From contig NW_003314328.1 of the NCBI RefSeq assembly GCF_000143415.4, forward strand, positions 63,916 through 127,915: a DNA stretch of 64,000 bases, written 5' to 3'. This document shows positions 21,717-31,977 of this stretch, piece after piece. The notes beneath the pieces were generated by a model that saw only the letters and a program-made list of their open reading frames with translations, did no database searches and was not told the DNA's origin. Position numbers and translations under genes: made by a program. This DNA comes from Selaginella moellendorffii (Eukaryota > Streptophyta > Lycopodiopsida > Selaginellales > Selaginellaceae). The first letter of the stretch is position 1, and every line of letters begins with the position of its first letter.

Positions 21717-23501
21717 ATGGATTCACAACCGAGAACGCTCGTCGAGTGGAACGTACTCCTTTCTTCTTGCGCTCGCAGAGGATGCCTCGAGGAGGCAAAG
21801 TACGCATTCGACTCTATGCCTGCTTGGAGCCCAGTTTCTTGGAATGCCCTTCTCGCAGCTTACGAGAAGAATGGATCCGTGGACGATGCCAGGAAATTCT
21901 TCAACCAGATGCCGTTCAAGAACCTCATCTCCTGGAATTGTATCCTTGGCTCGTATTCTCAAAAGGGACACCTCGCAGAGGCCGAAGAGATCTTTCATTC
22001 CATGCCACAAAGAAACCTTGCTACGTGGAACACCCTGCTAGCTGCGTATTCCCTCCGAGGTCTCTTAGAGCAAGCCACGCTTGCGTTCGAAGAAATCCCG
22101 GAAAGAGATCTTTTCACTTGGAACAGCATGTTTAGTACATATGCCCGTGTTGGGGATTTTTCTCAGGCAAAAAGAGCGTATGAGACAATGCCGGAGAGGG
22201 ACTTAATCACCATGAACGTTTACCTAAAATTTTTGGTCAGCCGACACCTCTTAGAGGAGTCTATAGATTTGTTTTGTTTGATGCCTGAGAGGGATCTTGT
22301 GTCGTACACAACATTGCTTACAGCATATGCCTCGAACAGGCAATTTGATAAAGCGGAAACAGTGTTTGGTATCATGCCGCAGCAGAGTATTGTCTCCTGG
22401 ACGGCTCTTCTTTCAATGTTCGTTGAGGCTGGGAATTTTCATCAGTCGTTGAAAACGTTTGAATCGATGCCAAAACACGATACAGTATCAGCAAACGCAA
22501 TGCTTACTGCGTATGCCGTGTCTGGGCGAGTTTTGGAGATGAAAAACCTGTACGATAGGATGCTTGTGCGTAATATCGTCTCGTGTAACATTATGCTTGA
22601 CTCGTATACGCGATATAAAAGCTTAGGGGACGCTCTTTTTTTCCTAGAAACTGTTTCTCGCTTAGACTTAGTGTCATGGAATATCATTCTTGCAGCATAT
22701 GCCTTAGCTGGGCATATTGAGCTTGCAACATGCACATTCGCTCAAATGCCTGTAAAAGACTTAGTGTCGTGGAAAGCTCTTCTTGGTGGCTACATGAGAA
22801 TTGGCGATTACGCAAGTACCATCAAAGTTTTTAATGAGATGCCTGAGCGAGATGCTGGATCATGCACCTACATCCTCGCAGCTCACATCCAAGCCTGCCG
22901 CCAGCCGCTTGCAAAGAAATTCTTCTTTTGTGACATGGTCGAGCGAGATCTCGTGACATGGAACACCATGCTCAATTGCTACGCACAAAGAGGCCTCCCA
23001 AGATCGACCGAGCTCTTCTTTCACACAATGCCTGAGCGTGACACCATCTCTTGGACGGTTGTGTTACACTCTTACGCAAGCGTCGGCCACCTCGAACGCG
23101 TACAGGATATCTTTTCTAAATTGAAGGTGGCAGCCGACCTTGCGGATGGGATTTGCTTCGTCCTAGTGCTCGCTACGTGCGCGCGGCGGGGAAAACTCTA
23201 CAATGCCTGGTCGCATTTTACCTCCATGGTAGCCGACTATGGTGTGGAGCACACCGAGCAGCACTATTCTTGCATGGTTGACGCACTTGGCCGGGCTGGT
23301 CATTTGCGCGAGGCACAAGAACTCTTGAGTAGCATGCCGTTCGTTCCCAGGATCTTGGAGTGGTCGTGTGTTCTTGGAGCCTCCAAGCTCCACTGTGATG
23401 GCGACCATGGAAGCTGGGCAGCTACGGAGGTCCTTCGTTTGGACCCAGGAAACCAAGCAACATATACGATCCTTGCTAGCAATTCATTCCCTTTTGGATG
23501 A
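21717..23501 (+). CDS. Intronless PPR protein directly abutting the upstream one
   Basis: 594 codons from ATG 21717 to TGA 23499-23501. It begins MDSQPRTLVEWNVLL, which is already inside a PPR unit, with no leader or pre-repeat. About 15-16 units follow, then an E-like tail ('MPFVPRILEWSCVLGA', 'EVLRLDPGNQATYTILA'). The frame is the same as that of the preceding PPR gene, and only one stop codon (TGA) separates them. It could be a separate gene with its own promoter inside the upstream frame, the second half of one fused protein cut by a nonsense codon, or the second part of a dicistronic mRNA. Confidence 0.75.
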   Translation: MDSQPRTLVEWNVLLSSCARRGCLEEAKYAFDSMPAWSPVSWNALLAAYEKNGSVDDARKFFNQMPFKNLISWNCILGSYSQKGHLAEAEEIFHSMPQRNLATWNTLLAAYSLRGLLEQATLAFEEIPERDLFTWNSMFSTYARVGDFSQAKRAYETMPERDLITMNVYLKFLVSRHLLEESIDLFCLMPERDLVSYTTLLTAYASNRQFDKAETVFGIMPQQSIVSWTALLSMFVEAGNFHQSLKTFESMPKHDTVSANAMLTAYAVSGRVLEMKNLYDRMLVRNIVSCNIMLDSYTRYKSLGDALFFLETVSRLDLVSWNIILAAYALAGHIELATCTFAQMPVKDLVSWKALLGGYMRIGDYASTIKVFNEMPERDAGSCTYILAAHIQACRQPLAKKFFFCDMVERDLVTWNTMLNCYAQRGLPRSTELFFHTMPERDTISWTVVLHSYASVGHLERVQDIFSKLKVAADLADGICFVLVLATCARRGKLYNAWSHFTSMVADYGVEHTEQHYSCMVDALGRAGHLREAQELLSSMPFVPRILEWSCVLGASKLHCDGDHGSWAATEVLRLDPGNQATYTILASNSFPFG

Positions 23502-25963
23502 GCTTAAAGATTGGCACAAACGGATGTATATGCTGACTAGTGCCGAGCTGTTTGGCAATGTGTTTGTCTCCATGGATTGTACATGCACCAAGAGGTTCGT
23601 TCATAGAACATTGCTGCATTTCTTGGAGCAATCTCTCAAGCTTTACTCGACAGGTACACATTATCTTTGATCACGTCAGTGATAAATCCTCATCTCGCAA
23701 GTAGGGGCACGGTGGAAGAGGTTTGGCATGATCCTCATGGATCGATATAAAAAGTCAAGTTCTCACTAGCCAGAGGTGCAACGAAAGTGAATAGATTCTA
23801 TCCAAGATCATTGGTGATGTTGGGCACTAGCGACCAGCATGGATCTCATTTTGTGATCAAATGCTTTTAAGCAGCTCATACAGTTTCAACCATCGTGTTT
23901 GATTCAAGCTTACTTTCACAACATCTTACATACAAACACAATATTATTTGTGTTTTTGTAAATATCAAAATTTAATTTGGTGCCCAGCCATAGTATGGCA
24001 ACAAATATATAATTGTGTGTGAGAGCATTGTGTATTTACACATCTGAGAATTTATTTTTTTGTTTTGAGTTGCATGCAAAAATATTATGCACACAATCAC
24101 TTTCGATTGTTATATAAACAATCAAAATGTGATTATGTGTATAATATTTTGTCATAAAATATGTTATGTTGTATGAGGCATGACACTTTAAACTGCCACA
24201 TAAGACTGATGCCATGTCATCCCAGATAACATGATATCACCACAAATCTAATGAAGGTTTTACCTAAGCAAGTATGCAACATAAGTTTCATGCAAGCAAG
24301 TATGCAATGCTATGTGAAATAAATATTCCAAAACTCTTCTTTTACTTTTATAATGTCATGTAAAGATGAAATCCATGAGTGATCTGTGGAGTAGTAGGAC
24401 GAAAAGCACCATCACCATAATTGAGGTATTGAATAAGAGCTTCTCATTTTGTCACAGCATTATATATTACAATGGAATGCCTAATTAGTGCTTTCTTGGT
24501 CACAATTGCCAACTTTTGTTCCCTTAGCAAGCATCGAAATGTTAGTTTTTATATAAATTAGTTATAAGTGTATATGCAACTTTGTTCCTCTTATTGATCT
24601 TCACTAAAGCATTGTATGCAATCTTTCCAACTTACTCATACACCATCATTGTCTCATCCAAGTGATTTACTTATCCCAAGAGATCAATCATTCCATGGTA
24701 GTGCTCATGCATAGGACAGATCTCATACTTCGTCTCTATTGCATATAAGCACTCCTTTCCTCCCACTTGACTGCAAACATTGATGATCTGAACACTTGAA
24801 CAGGAATATAAAGCTATCAAGATGAATGCTAGAATCTTATATGCTATTAAAGTTTTCAAACATGGAGGCAGCATCTCCTTGGTGATCAAGTCCAACTATA
24901 AGTGCCATCTAGGCCACAAAATCTTTAAATGGCATTGAGTTAAAAACTTGTTGAGTTGAGACCACATTTTTAACTTTGCAGTAGAAGTGAACTGTACATG
25001 TCACTGTGACTTGGTTGTTCTTTAGTCCACAATAGCAAATTTCTACATCATCTCTTTGTCCTAGCTACCAGGCCCTAATACTGCTACAAGCTTTAAGTTC
25101 CCATTACTACTTTTGTTGCCTAGCAGTACAAAAACATGCCTCACTTCAATGCCACCAATTTCACAAGACCTCCATCCATTTTTCTGCTTTCTTCTCTAGC
25201 AACAAGACTTGAGCATGCCGTAAGAGCAATCACATATCTTCAAAAATTTGGCATACAGCCTTTGGATTGTATGCTTTGAAATAGTTTTAATGCTTTCTTA
25301 TACTATTTTTCTCAAATGGATTTCTTGCATTTTTAATCATGCATTAAAGATTTTAGCATTATAATGTTTTGTTGCATAAAATGTTTTTCATTGCCTTCAC
25401 CAAGGAAACAGCTTTAAACACATAATGATGGCGAGCTTAGCATGTGGTATCCAAAATGCACTAAAAAATCTAGTTTGCCCACTAGCAAACATCATGCCTA
25501 TAAACCCTATGCTAATGTGTCAAAAAAGCTGATATGGAGTTGAAATTTATATAATGCAAAAAATTGCATACACAACATTACTTAGACTTTGCCATGTATA
25601 TGTATAGGCATCAATGCATGCTCATGCATTAAAAAACAATTCCTCTAAAATATTAATTTGTGAGTCCACTCTCCTTGAGAGGTGTACTAATAGCTGAAGG
25701 CATAAAACATAGAAGGGTACAAAAACAGCATATTATAATGTATCAGTTTCATGCTTCTTAGAGGGCAACACAAACCTTATAAACAATTAATGAAAGAATG
25801 AAAATAAAAATAATTCAGACTCATGCATATCATGTATTTTTGAAACTTTGAAGAGCATTGTTCTTTTATACAAGTAAAATAGCTTTCCAAACATTCAATA
25901 CATATATATCTTTATATCATCTACTGTATTGTCACATTATTTTATTTTTGTCATAATACTTCC
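23502..25963. other. AT-rich intergenic region
   Basis: 2.4 kb of A/T-rich DNA. Apart from the degenerate PPR segment on the minus strand near 24560-24960, no gene-like feature was found. Confidence 0.5.
24560..24960 (-). pseudogene. Strongly decayed PPR (E-type) fragment
   Basis: Minus-strand translation shows 'MPFKDFVA', 'IINVCSQVGGKECLYAIETKYEICPMHEHYHGMIDLLG', a stop, then 'LDETMMVYE'. These line up with the typical end of PPR proteins ('CSHAGLV.EGL.YF..M...Y.I.P..EHY..M.DLLGRAG.L.EA'). In-frame stops and AT-rich drift indicate an old pseudogene. Confidence 0.5.
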
Positions 25964-27154
25964 TCATGCTATTCTGACAAACTGGAGATGCCCCTTACCA
26001 TTCAGTTCTCCGTTGACGAACGCTTCGAGGAGCTCTGCCATAGAGACTTCCTTGTACAAAGGTGGCATTTCTTCCGAGGTAATTGGCTTTAACTTCCTGT
26101 CGCGGCCAGGACCGTAAATTGTTGCAATGGAGATCCGAGAGCATTCCTTATTGACGACAGCTCTGTGTTCCACGCTCTTGTAAGCTCCATTTGTTAGTAT
26201 CTGGGACGCAACAAAAACCATGCTAGCTTTAACTATGAACCAAAGCTGAGAATCCTCATGCACTCACCTCAACCGTGTCTCCAACATTCACCACAAATGC
26301 GTCTGGGATGGACCTGACGCTCCTCCACTGCCCGTCTTTCTTAACCTGCAGGCCTTCCACCTCATCTTGGAGCAAAACGGTAAGACCCACGACATCAGAG
26401 TGAGGGCTGAGTCCAATCACAAGCTCTGGCTGTGGACAAGGCGGATAATAGTTCAGCCTGATCGCATAATGAGGACTAGGACCGAAAGCTTCAGAGAAAA
26501 AACTAGCACGTTGCCCCAATGCCTCTGCCATGCATTGTAGCAGTTTGATTGCCAGAGGCCGTATCTCCTGGCCGTACTCTTCCACGACTTTCCTGTAGAG
26601 TGGAATTCAGAACGACGCTGAAAGTTCTCAAAAATGTTACCTGTACTCTGGAGGATTGCTTGGCCAATTCCTTATGGGAGGAAGAAAATGATAAACAGGA
26701 TCGCCCCAGTCGAGCACAGTCTCCTCCGAAGGAACGAAAAATCTTCCGTATCCTTCCTGGCTGGCTAGAGATGGTGCATCAGACCGAATAGCATATGCTT
26801 CCCTCTGCTCCTGGGGCAACCGGAAAAAATCCCTCACGGTCTTTCTCACCTGTTTAAGCAACTCCGGAGGGATGCCATGTCCAATCAGCTGAACCAGAGG
26901 TTAGTCATGGATTTTTGCGCAGATCTCACCTGGAAAAATCCCCAATCTCGGCAAGCGCTGTCGAGCTTAGCGATGCCTTCAGCTGTGTCAAGCTCTGCTG
27001 CGTGAATAACTGGAACCTCACCATCTTCCGGCCATGCTGCAGACAATGACCGCTCTTCCGCTGGCTTCACAAATCGCTGAGGCACTTCATCAATGCCAGA
27101 CTCAACCAAATCCTGAACCATGGGAAGCCCCCCATCCTTTGGATCAAGCCCCAT
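25964..27154 (-). CDS. 2-oxoglutarate/Fe(II)-dependent dioxygenase, copy 1
   Basis: Four exons (27154-26930, 26888-26641, 26592-26268, 26200-25964) join in frame to 344 residues. Introns are 41, 48 and 67 bp, all GT-AG. N-terminal DIOX_N features: 'VPVIHAAELD' and 'ACRDWGFFQLIGHGIP'. The catalytic C-terminal domain has 'RLNYYPPCPQPELVIGLSPHSD' with the HxD iron ligands, the distal histidine in 'SVEHRAVVN' and the 2OG-binding Arg-x-Ser in 'RISIATIYGP'. All key residues are present. The best resemblance is to plant SRG1 / flavonol synthase / anthocyanidin synthase-like enzymes, which are cytosolic oxidases of specialised metabolism. The substrate cannot be told. A tandem copy with identical exon lengths lies at 27692-28903. 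Confidence 0.92.
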
Positions 27155-27235
27155 TTTACCAATTCCTGCTTATCCTTCATACAAGCCCTTCCTTGCGTAG
27201 AACTACTGTACCAGTTTGGACACTCCTGTTTAATA

Positions 27236-27475
27236 TTTCTGGTGCAGGAGTTGCGGATTCTGCAGATCGAGGATGCTTACCCTTGATTGTAGCGGCCAGC
27301 ACGAGCCTCCACCGATGCCACGCTCGTCCGTGGAGTGCTGAATCGGCTCAGGTTCGCCAAGAATCATCCGGCGAGGATCAGGTGGATCATGAACAGAAAG
27401 TCCTGTTCGAATGTAATTCTTCTCCTTGCGAATCACATCGCAGAAGGTTGCTTGGCATTGAGCAGGCCATTGTAG
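27236..27475 (-). repeat. Duplicated fragment of an unidentified gene
   Basis: Recurs with high identity at 29667-29845, each time upstream of a dioxygenase copy, so it was part of the duplicated unit. One minus-strand frame is open ('KNYIRTGLSVHDPPDPRR', 'GEPEPIQHSTDERGIGGG') and a GTAAGC donor-like site follows. I do not recognise the family. It may be a broken exon of a gene that once neighboured the dioxygenase. Confidence 0.5.
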
Positions 27476-27691
27476 AGAAGGTAGCCGGACAGTTTGTCAT
27501 ACTCTGACAGCATGCAAAACTGTGTTCAAGCTCTATACGTACGAGCGAGCGACAACAAGAATGAAAAACCTTTGAGGTTCTGTCAACAACACGAAATTTC
27601 AAAGAACATTGTTCTTTTATATATATATATATTTCTCACTTCTATTTTTTTTGTCATAATACTTGAGAGCACAAATTCGTAGAACATAGCC

Positions 27692-28903
27692 TCATGCCAT
27701 TCTGACAAACTGAAGATGCCCCTTACCATTCAGTTCCCCGCTGAGGAACGCTTCAAGGAGCTCTGCCATAGAGATCTCCTTGTACAAACGTGGCATTTCT
27801 TCCGAGGTAATTGGCTTTAACTTCCTGTCGCGGCCAGGACCGTAAAATGTTGCAATGGAGATCCGAGAGTATTCCTTATTAACGACAGCTCTGTGCTCCA
27901 CGCTCTTGTAAGCTCCATCCGTTAGTATCTGGGACGCGACAAACACCAATTTGTCAATTCTTGCACCATAGGTTTAAGTTTTAACTATGAACCAAAGCTG
28001 AAAATCTTGCACACACCTCAATCGTGTCTCCAACATTCACCACCAACGCGTCTGGGATGAACCTGACGCTCCTCCACTGCCCGTTTTTCATAACCTGCAG
28101 GCCTTCCACCTCATCTTGGAGCAAAACGGTAAGACCCACGACATCAGAGTGAGGGCTGAGTCCAATCACAAGCTCTGGCTGTGGACAAGGCGGATAATAG
28201 TTCAGCCTGATCGCATAATGAGGACTGGGACCGAAAGCTTCAGAGAAGAAACTAGCACGTTGCCCCAATGCCTCTGCCATGCATTGTAGCAGTTTGATTG
28301 CCAGAGGCCGTATCTCCTGGCCGTACTCTTCCACGACTTTCCTATAGAGTGGAATTCAGAACGACGCTGAAAGTTCTCAAGAATGTTACCTGTACTCTGG
28401 AGGATTGCTTGGCCAATTTCTTATGGGAGGAAGAAAATGATAAACAGAATCGCCCCAGTCGAGCACAGTCTCCTCCGAAGGAACGAAGAATCTTCCGTAT
28501 CCTTCCTGGCTGGCTAGAGATGGTGCATCAGAGCGAATAGCATATGCTTCCCTCTGCTCCCGGGGCAACCGGAAAAAGTCCCTCACAGTCTTCCTCACCT
28601 GTTTAAGCAACTCCGGAGGGATGCCATGTCCAATCAGCTGAACCAGATGTTAGTCATGGATTTTTGAGCAGATCTCACCTGGAAAAATCCCCAATCTCGG
28701 CAAGCGCTGTCGAGCTTAGCGATGCCTTCAGCTGTGTCAAGCTCTGCTACGTGAATAACTGGAACCTCACCATCTTCCGTCCTTGCTGCAGAGAATGACC
28801 GCTCTTCCGCTGGCTTCACAAATCGCTGAGGCACTTCATCAATGCCAGACTCAACCAAATCCTGAACCATGGGAAGCCCCCCATCCTTTGGATCAAGCCC
28901 CAT
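27692..28903 (-). CDS. 2-oxoglutarate/Fe(II)-dependent dioxygenase, copy 2
   Basis: Exons 28903-28679, 28637-28390, 28341-28017 and 27928-27692 have exactly the lengths of copy 1 (225, 248, 325, 237 bp) and give 344 residues. Only the last intron is longer (88 against 67 bp). HxD ('LSPHSD'), distal His ('SVEHRAVVN') and RxS ('RISIATFYGP') are conserved. Substitutions relative to copy 1 are few (for example VKKDGQ to VMKNGQ, MPPLYKEV to MPRLYKEI), indicating a recent tandem duplication with both copies intact. Confidence 0.92.
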
Positions 28904-29003
28904 TTTACCAATTCTCCTGCTTCTCCTGCTTATCCTTCATACAAGCCGCCTTTGCCATTGCAAAGAAGCTTCCTTGCGAAGAATTTTTGTACCAGTTTGG
29001 ACA

Positions 29004-29662
29004 CATGTTTCCAGAAACAAGACTTAAAGGTGCTGAGCTTGTATAAAGCTAAAAGAGCTTTAATGCAAGTTGATCAAGAGAGTTCCATGGGAGGACATCT
29101 TAAAGGTCAAGGATTCTCCTATTGCTTTTGAGGCATGGCACACATTGCAGCACTACTACTGTGGAAAATGGAGATGAACATCTTTCACTAAATGGGTAAT
29201 TGTCCATAAGGAATAGAGGAGAAAGGGATGATGGTGTTGGGAGATAAAGTTGTAGAATATGAAGTCATCCTTTCCAAATGTTACTGGGGTGCTGATGATT
29301 TCCAAGTTGAACGAATGATACTAGAAAGCAAAAGTAGATTTGCATATTTCATGCTTGATAGTGCTGTATATTTGTGATCAATTGATCCAAACTGGAACAT
29401 ACACAAATTAATTTGTAATAGAGTGTCTAAATGTTTCAATGATAGTTTTTTTTTTACTATGAGCATTTCCCTTTATGATATTGACTTACTATCAAATAAA
29501 TTTTCACCCTAGTTAATAATCATATTTGATCATATAGTTTATGAGAAAATTCATCTTTTGGGAGAAGAACATTAATGAAAAAGGCACCAAAGATTAAAAG
29601 GATGAAGAAGCAATTGCAATACAAATGGCAAGATGTTTATTGTACATGTGTCCAAAAATGAT
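29004..29662. mobile_element. 659-bp insertion flanked by an 8-bp direct repeat
   Basis: Compared with the sequence upstream of dioxygenase copy 1, the sequence upstream of copy 2 is interrupted. TTTGGACA stands on both sides, at 28996-29003 and 29663-29670, and similarity to the first unit resumes with 'taatatttctgg'. The insert has no coding capacity. An 8-bp target duplication would fit a non-autonomous hAT element, but I could not see clear terminal inverted repeats. Confidence 0.45.
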
Positions 29663-29666
29663 TTTG

Positions 29667-29845
29667 GACATAATATTTCTGGTGCTGGAGTTGCAAATTC
29701 TGCAGATTGAGGATGCTTACCCTTTATTGTAGCGCCCAGCACGAGCCTCCACCAATGCCACGCTCGTCCGTGGAGTGCTGAATCGGCTCAGGTTCGCCAA
29801 GAATCATCCGGCGAGGATCAGGTGGATCATGAACAGAAAGGTCAT
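29667..29845 (-). repeat. Second copy of the unidentified duplicated fragment
   Basis: Matches 27236-27475 closely ('ctccaccaatgccacgctcg', 'aatcatccggcgaggatcag'). One change creates a stop (tgt-agc-gcc region) in the longer frame. It is part of the dioxygenase tandem duplication, now separated from it by the 659-bp insertion. Confidence 0.5.
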
Positions 29846-29918
29846 CAAGGCCAAAAAAACTGTTCATCCTTATTCCACCTTATGGAGAGACGCAAGATTT
29901 AAAGGATTAGAAACTCAT

Positions 29919-31964
29919 TTAAAATGTTTGCTGATCGTACACATTTCCTAGCAACACGTGCAGAGCACTAGAATTGCAAGTGGCATAGGACGCTCGTCCC
30001 ACATCAAAGTGTGAGCTACAGCCGGCAAGGAGTGTCACCCATGCAACTTCATCTGGATGGTAGGGCATTTCATTGAGAAGCTGCTCTGCACTATCAAGTT
30101 GCCCAGCTCGAGTCAGCAATGCAATTAGGCACTTGAAGTGTACTAGTGCTGGAGCAATGGAATAATCGCTCACCATCAACGAAAACAGCCTTACACCAAA
30201 TTCGAGCAAGCCTTGATGGCTGCAGGCAGCAAGAACACCTGTAAATACACTCTCATCTGGCGCAAAACCCTCCCACATCATGAGTGTAAGCATCTCGACT
30301 GCCTCAAAACACTGGCCACTCAGCGCATATGAATCGATCATCACGCTCCACGACCTTGAGCTCCTATATGGCATCGTGTCAAAAATCATCCTAGCTCCCC
30401 CCAAATGCCCATTCCTGGCATTTGCCGTAACGATTGCGTTCCACGACACAGTGTTGTGCTTGGGCATCTTCTCAAACATGGCCATTGCGGCACAGAGCTC
30501 AAGGCTATTTCCGTACGTGGACACCATTGTATTCCACGTAAGCACGCTTTGCGATGGCGAGGAGTCAAACAGCATCTTGGACTCGGATGCACATCCCTTG
30601 GCAGCATATGCCCCCAGCATGGCTATCAAAGTCAACTCGTTGGCTTCCGGAAGCCGGTCAAACAGCTCCTTGGCCGCCACCAGGTGGCCATTCTGGCCGT
30701 AAGCATCAATCATAGCCGTCGATGACACCACGTTATGGGCTGGCATTCTGCGAAACACTTCACCCACATCACTTACTTGGGCATATCCGGCAAGCAAGCC
30801 CGTCCAGGTCACAACATTCCGTTCTGGAATCCAGTCAAACAAGGAAATCGCCTCGTCAACTCTTCCCTTGCAGAAATATCCAACGACCATGGAAGTCCAA
30901 GTCACTACACTGTGCTGCGGCATTCTATACACAAGCTTGCCGGCGACCCCTATATCTCCATTCGCGGCATGGCAATGGACTACAAGGTTCCACGATTTAT
31001 AGTTTCTCGCAGGCATTCCATGGAAGATATCCAATCCTTCCAGGCTTCCAGCGTTCCTAGCAACCAAAGCAAGCATGGTATTCCACGAGACCAAGTTGTG
31101 CCGAGGCATTCTTCCAAAAACTCTCCTCGCTTCTCCCGCTTGCAAACTCGACCCAAATCCAGCAAGCATGGCGTTCCAACTTACTATACCGCGCTCGGGC
31201 ATATCATCAAACAATTCTCGACACTCTCGCATATGCCCATTCGCGGCATAAGCAGCAACCATGGCAGTCCAAGACACAGCATTGAGCTCTGGAACCCGAT
31301 CAAAAAGAGTTTTCGCGTTCTCGAGCTGACCCATCTGACCCAGCGAGTCGATCATAGCAGTCCACGAGACAACGTTCCACGCTGGCATTCTCTCAAAAAT
31401 CCCGTAAGCTTCACGGATATACCCGCTCTGGGCATATCCAGTTAGAAACCCAGTCCAAGTTATGATATTCCGCTGGACAATTCTCTCGAAAGTAGCCTCT
31501 GCTTGCTCGGTTTGGCCACTCCTGGAAAAGCCGACGACCATAGCACTGAGCGAAACCACTCCATGCTGTGGCATTTTCTCGAGCAAAGCCTCAGCCTGTG
31601 TGAGATACCCAGTCTGGGCATAGCCCGTGACCATTATGTTCCAGGACACGGAGTTCCTCTCGGGCATGGCGTTGAACTCGCTGTGCGCTCGCTCCAAAAA
31701 ACCGTTCTGTGTATACACCGTGACGATGTTGTTCCACGAGAAGACGTTTGGACGCCGGATCCTATCAAACACCGCAGCCGCTTCGTCCACAGCTCCAAAC
31801 TTGCCATACATCTCAACCAAGACGTTCCCGAGCAGGGTCTCCTGCCCATCCCAGATCGTTGCATGGAGCTGCTGGAGCTCCGCCACACTCTTGCAAGAAC
31901 GTAGAAGACTGCAAAGCGCTTGCTTGCTCGCATTCCCAAAGGCCAGTCTCACTTTAATGGACAA
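29919..31964 (-). CDS. PPR-x (module copy A), E-type PPR protein
   Basis: An open frame of about 680 codons without introns. After a pre-repeat ('LLRSCKSVAELQQLHATI') come about 17-18 PPR units and an E-like end ('MPYHPDEVAWVTLLAGCSS'). The frame has no ATG between the TGA at 32058-32060 and the methionine at 31811 ('VEMYGKFG'), so the true start is unclear. In copies B and C the same frame extends into the transporter's last exon and begins with ATG; in copy A that extension carries the TGA. Either translation starts at 31811, an upstream exon is spliced on, or the gene has lost its start. The transporter stop lies 13 bp upstream on the same strand. Confidence 0.7.
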   Translation of the reverse strand: MSIKVRLAFGNASKQALCSLLRSCKSVAELQQLHATIWDGQETLLGNVLVEMYGKFGAVDEAAAVFDRIRRPNVFSWNNIVTVYTQNGFLERAHSEFNAMPERNSVSWNIMVTGYAQTGYLTQAEALLEKMPQHGVVSLSAMVVGFSRSGQTEQAEATFERIVQRNIITWTGFLTGYAQSGYIREAYGIFERMPAWNVVSWTAMIDSLGQMGQLENAKTLFDRVPELNAVSWTAMVAAYAANGHMRECRELFDDMPERGIVSWNAMLAGFGSSLQAGEARRVFGRMPRHNLVSWNTMLALVARNAGSLEGLDIFHGMPARNYKSWNLVVHCHAANGDIGVAGKLVYRMPQHSVVTWTSMVVGYFCKGRVDEAISLFDWIPERNVVTWTGLLAGYAQVSDVGEVFRRMPAHNVVSSTAMIDAYGQNGHLVAAKELFDRLPEANELTLIAMLGAYAAKGCASESKMLFDSSPSQSVLTWNTMVSTYGNSLELCAAMAMFEKMPKHNTVSWNAIVTANARNGHLGGARMIFDTMPYRSSRSWSVMIDSYALSGQCFEAVEMLTLMMWEGFAPDESVFTGVLAACSHQGLLEFGVRLFSLMVSDYSIAPALVHFKCLIALLTRAGQLDSAEQLLNEMPYHPDEVAWVTLLAGCSSHFDVGRASYATCNSSALHVLLGNVYDQQTF

Positions 31965-31977
31965 AGAACTACTGCTA

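Noticed and set aside
19545-23501. Periodic repeats resembling a satellite or CRISPR-like array
   Set aside because: The roughly 100-bp periodicity is that of PPR units in a coding frame; there are no identical repeats with unique spacers, and this is plant DNA.
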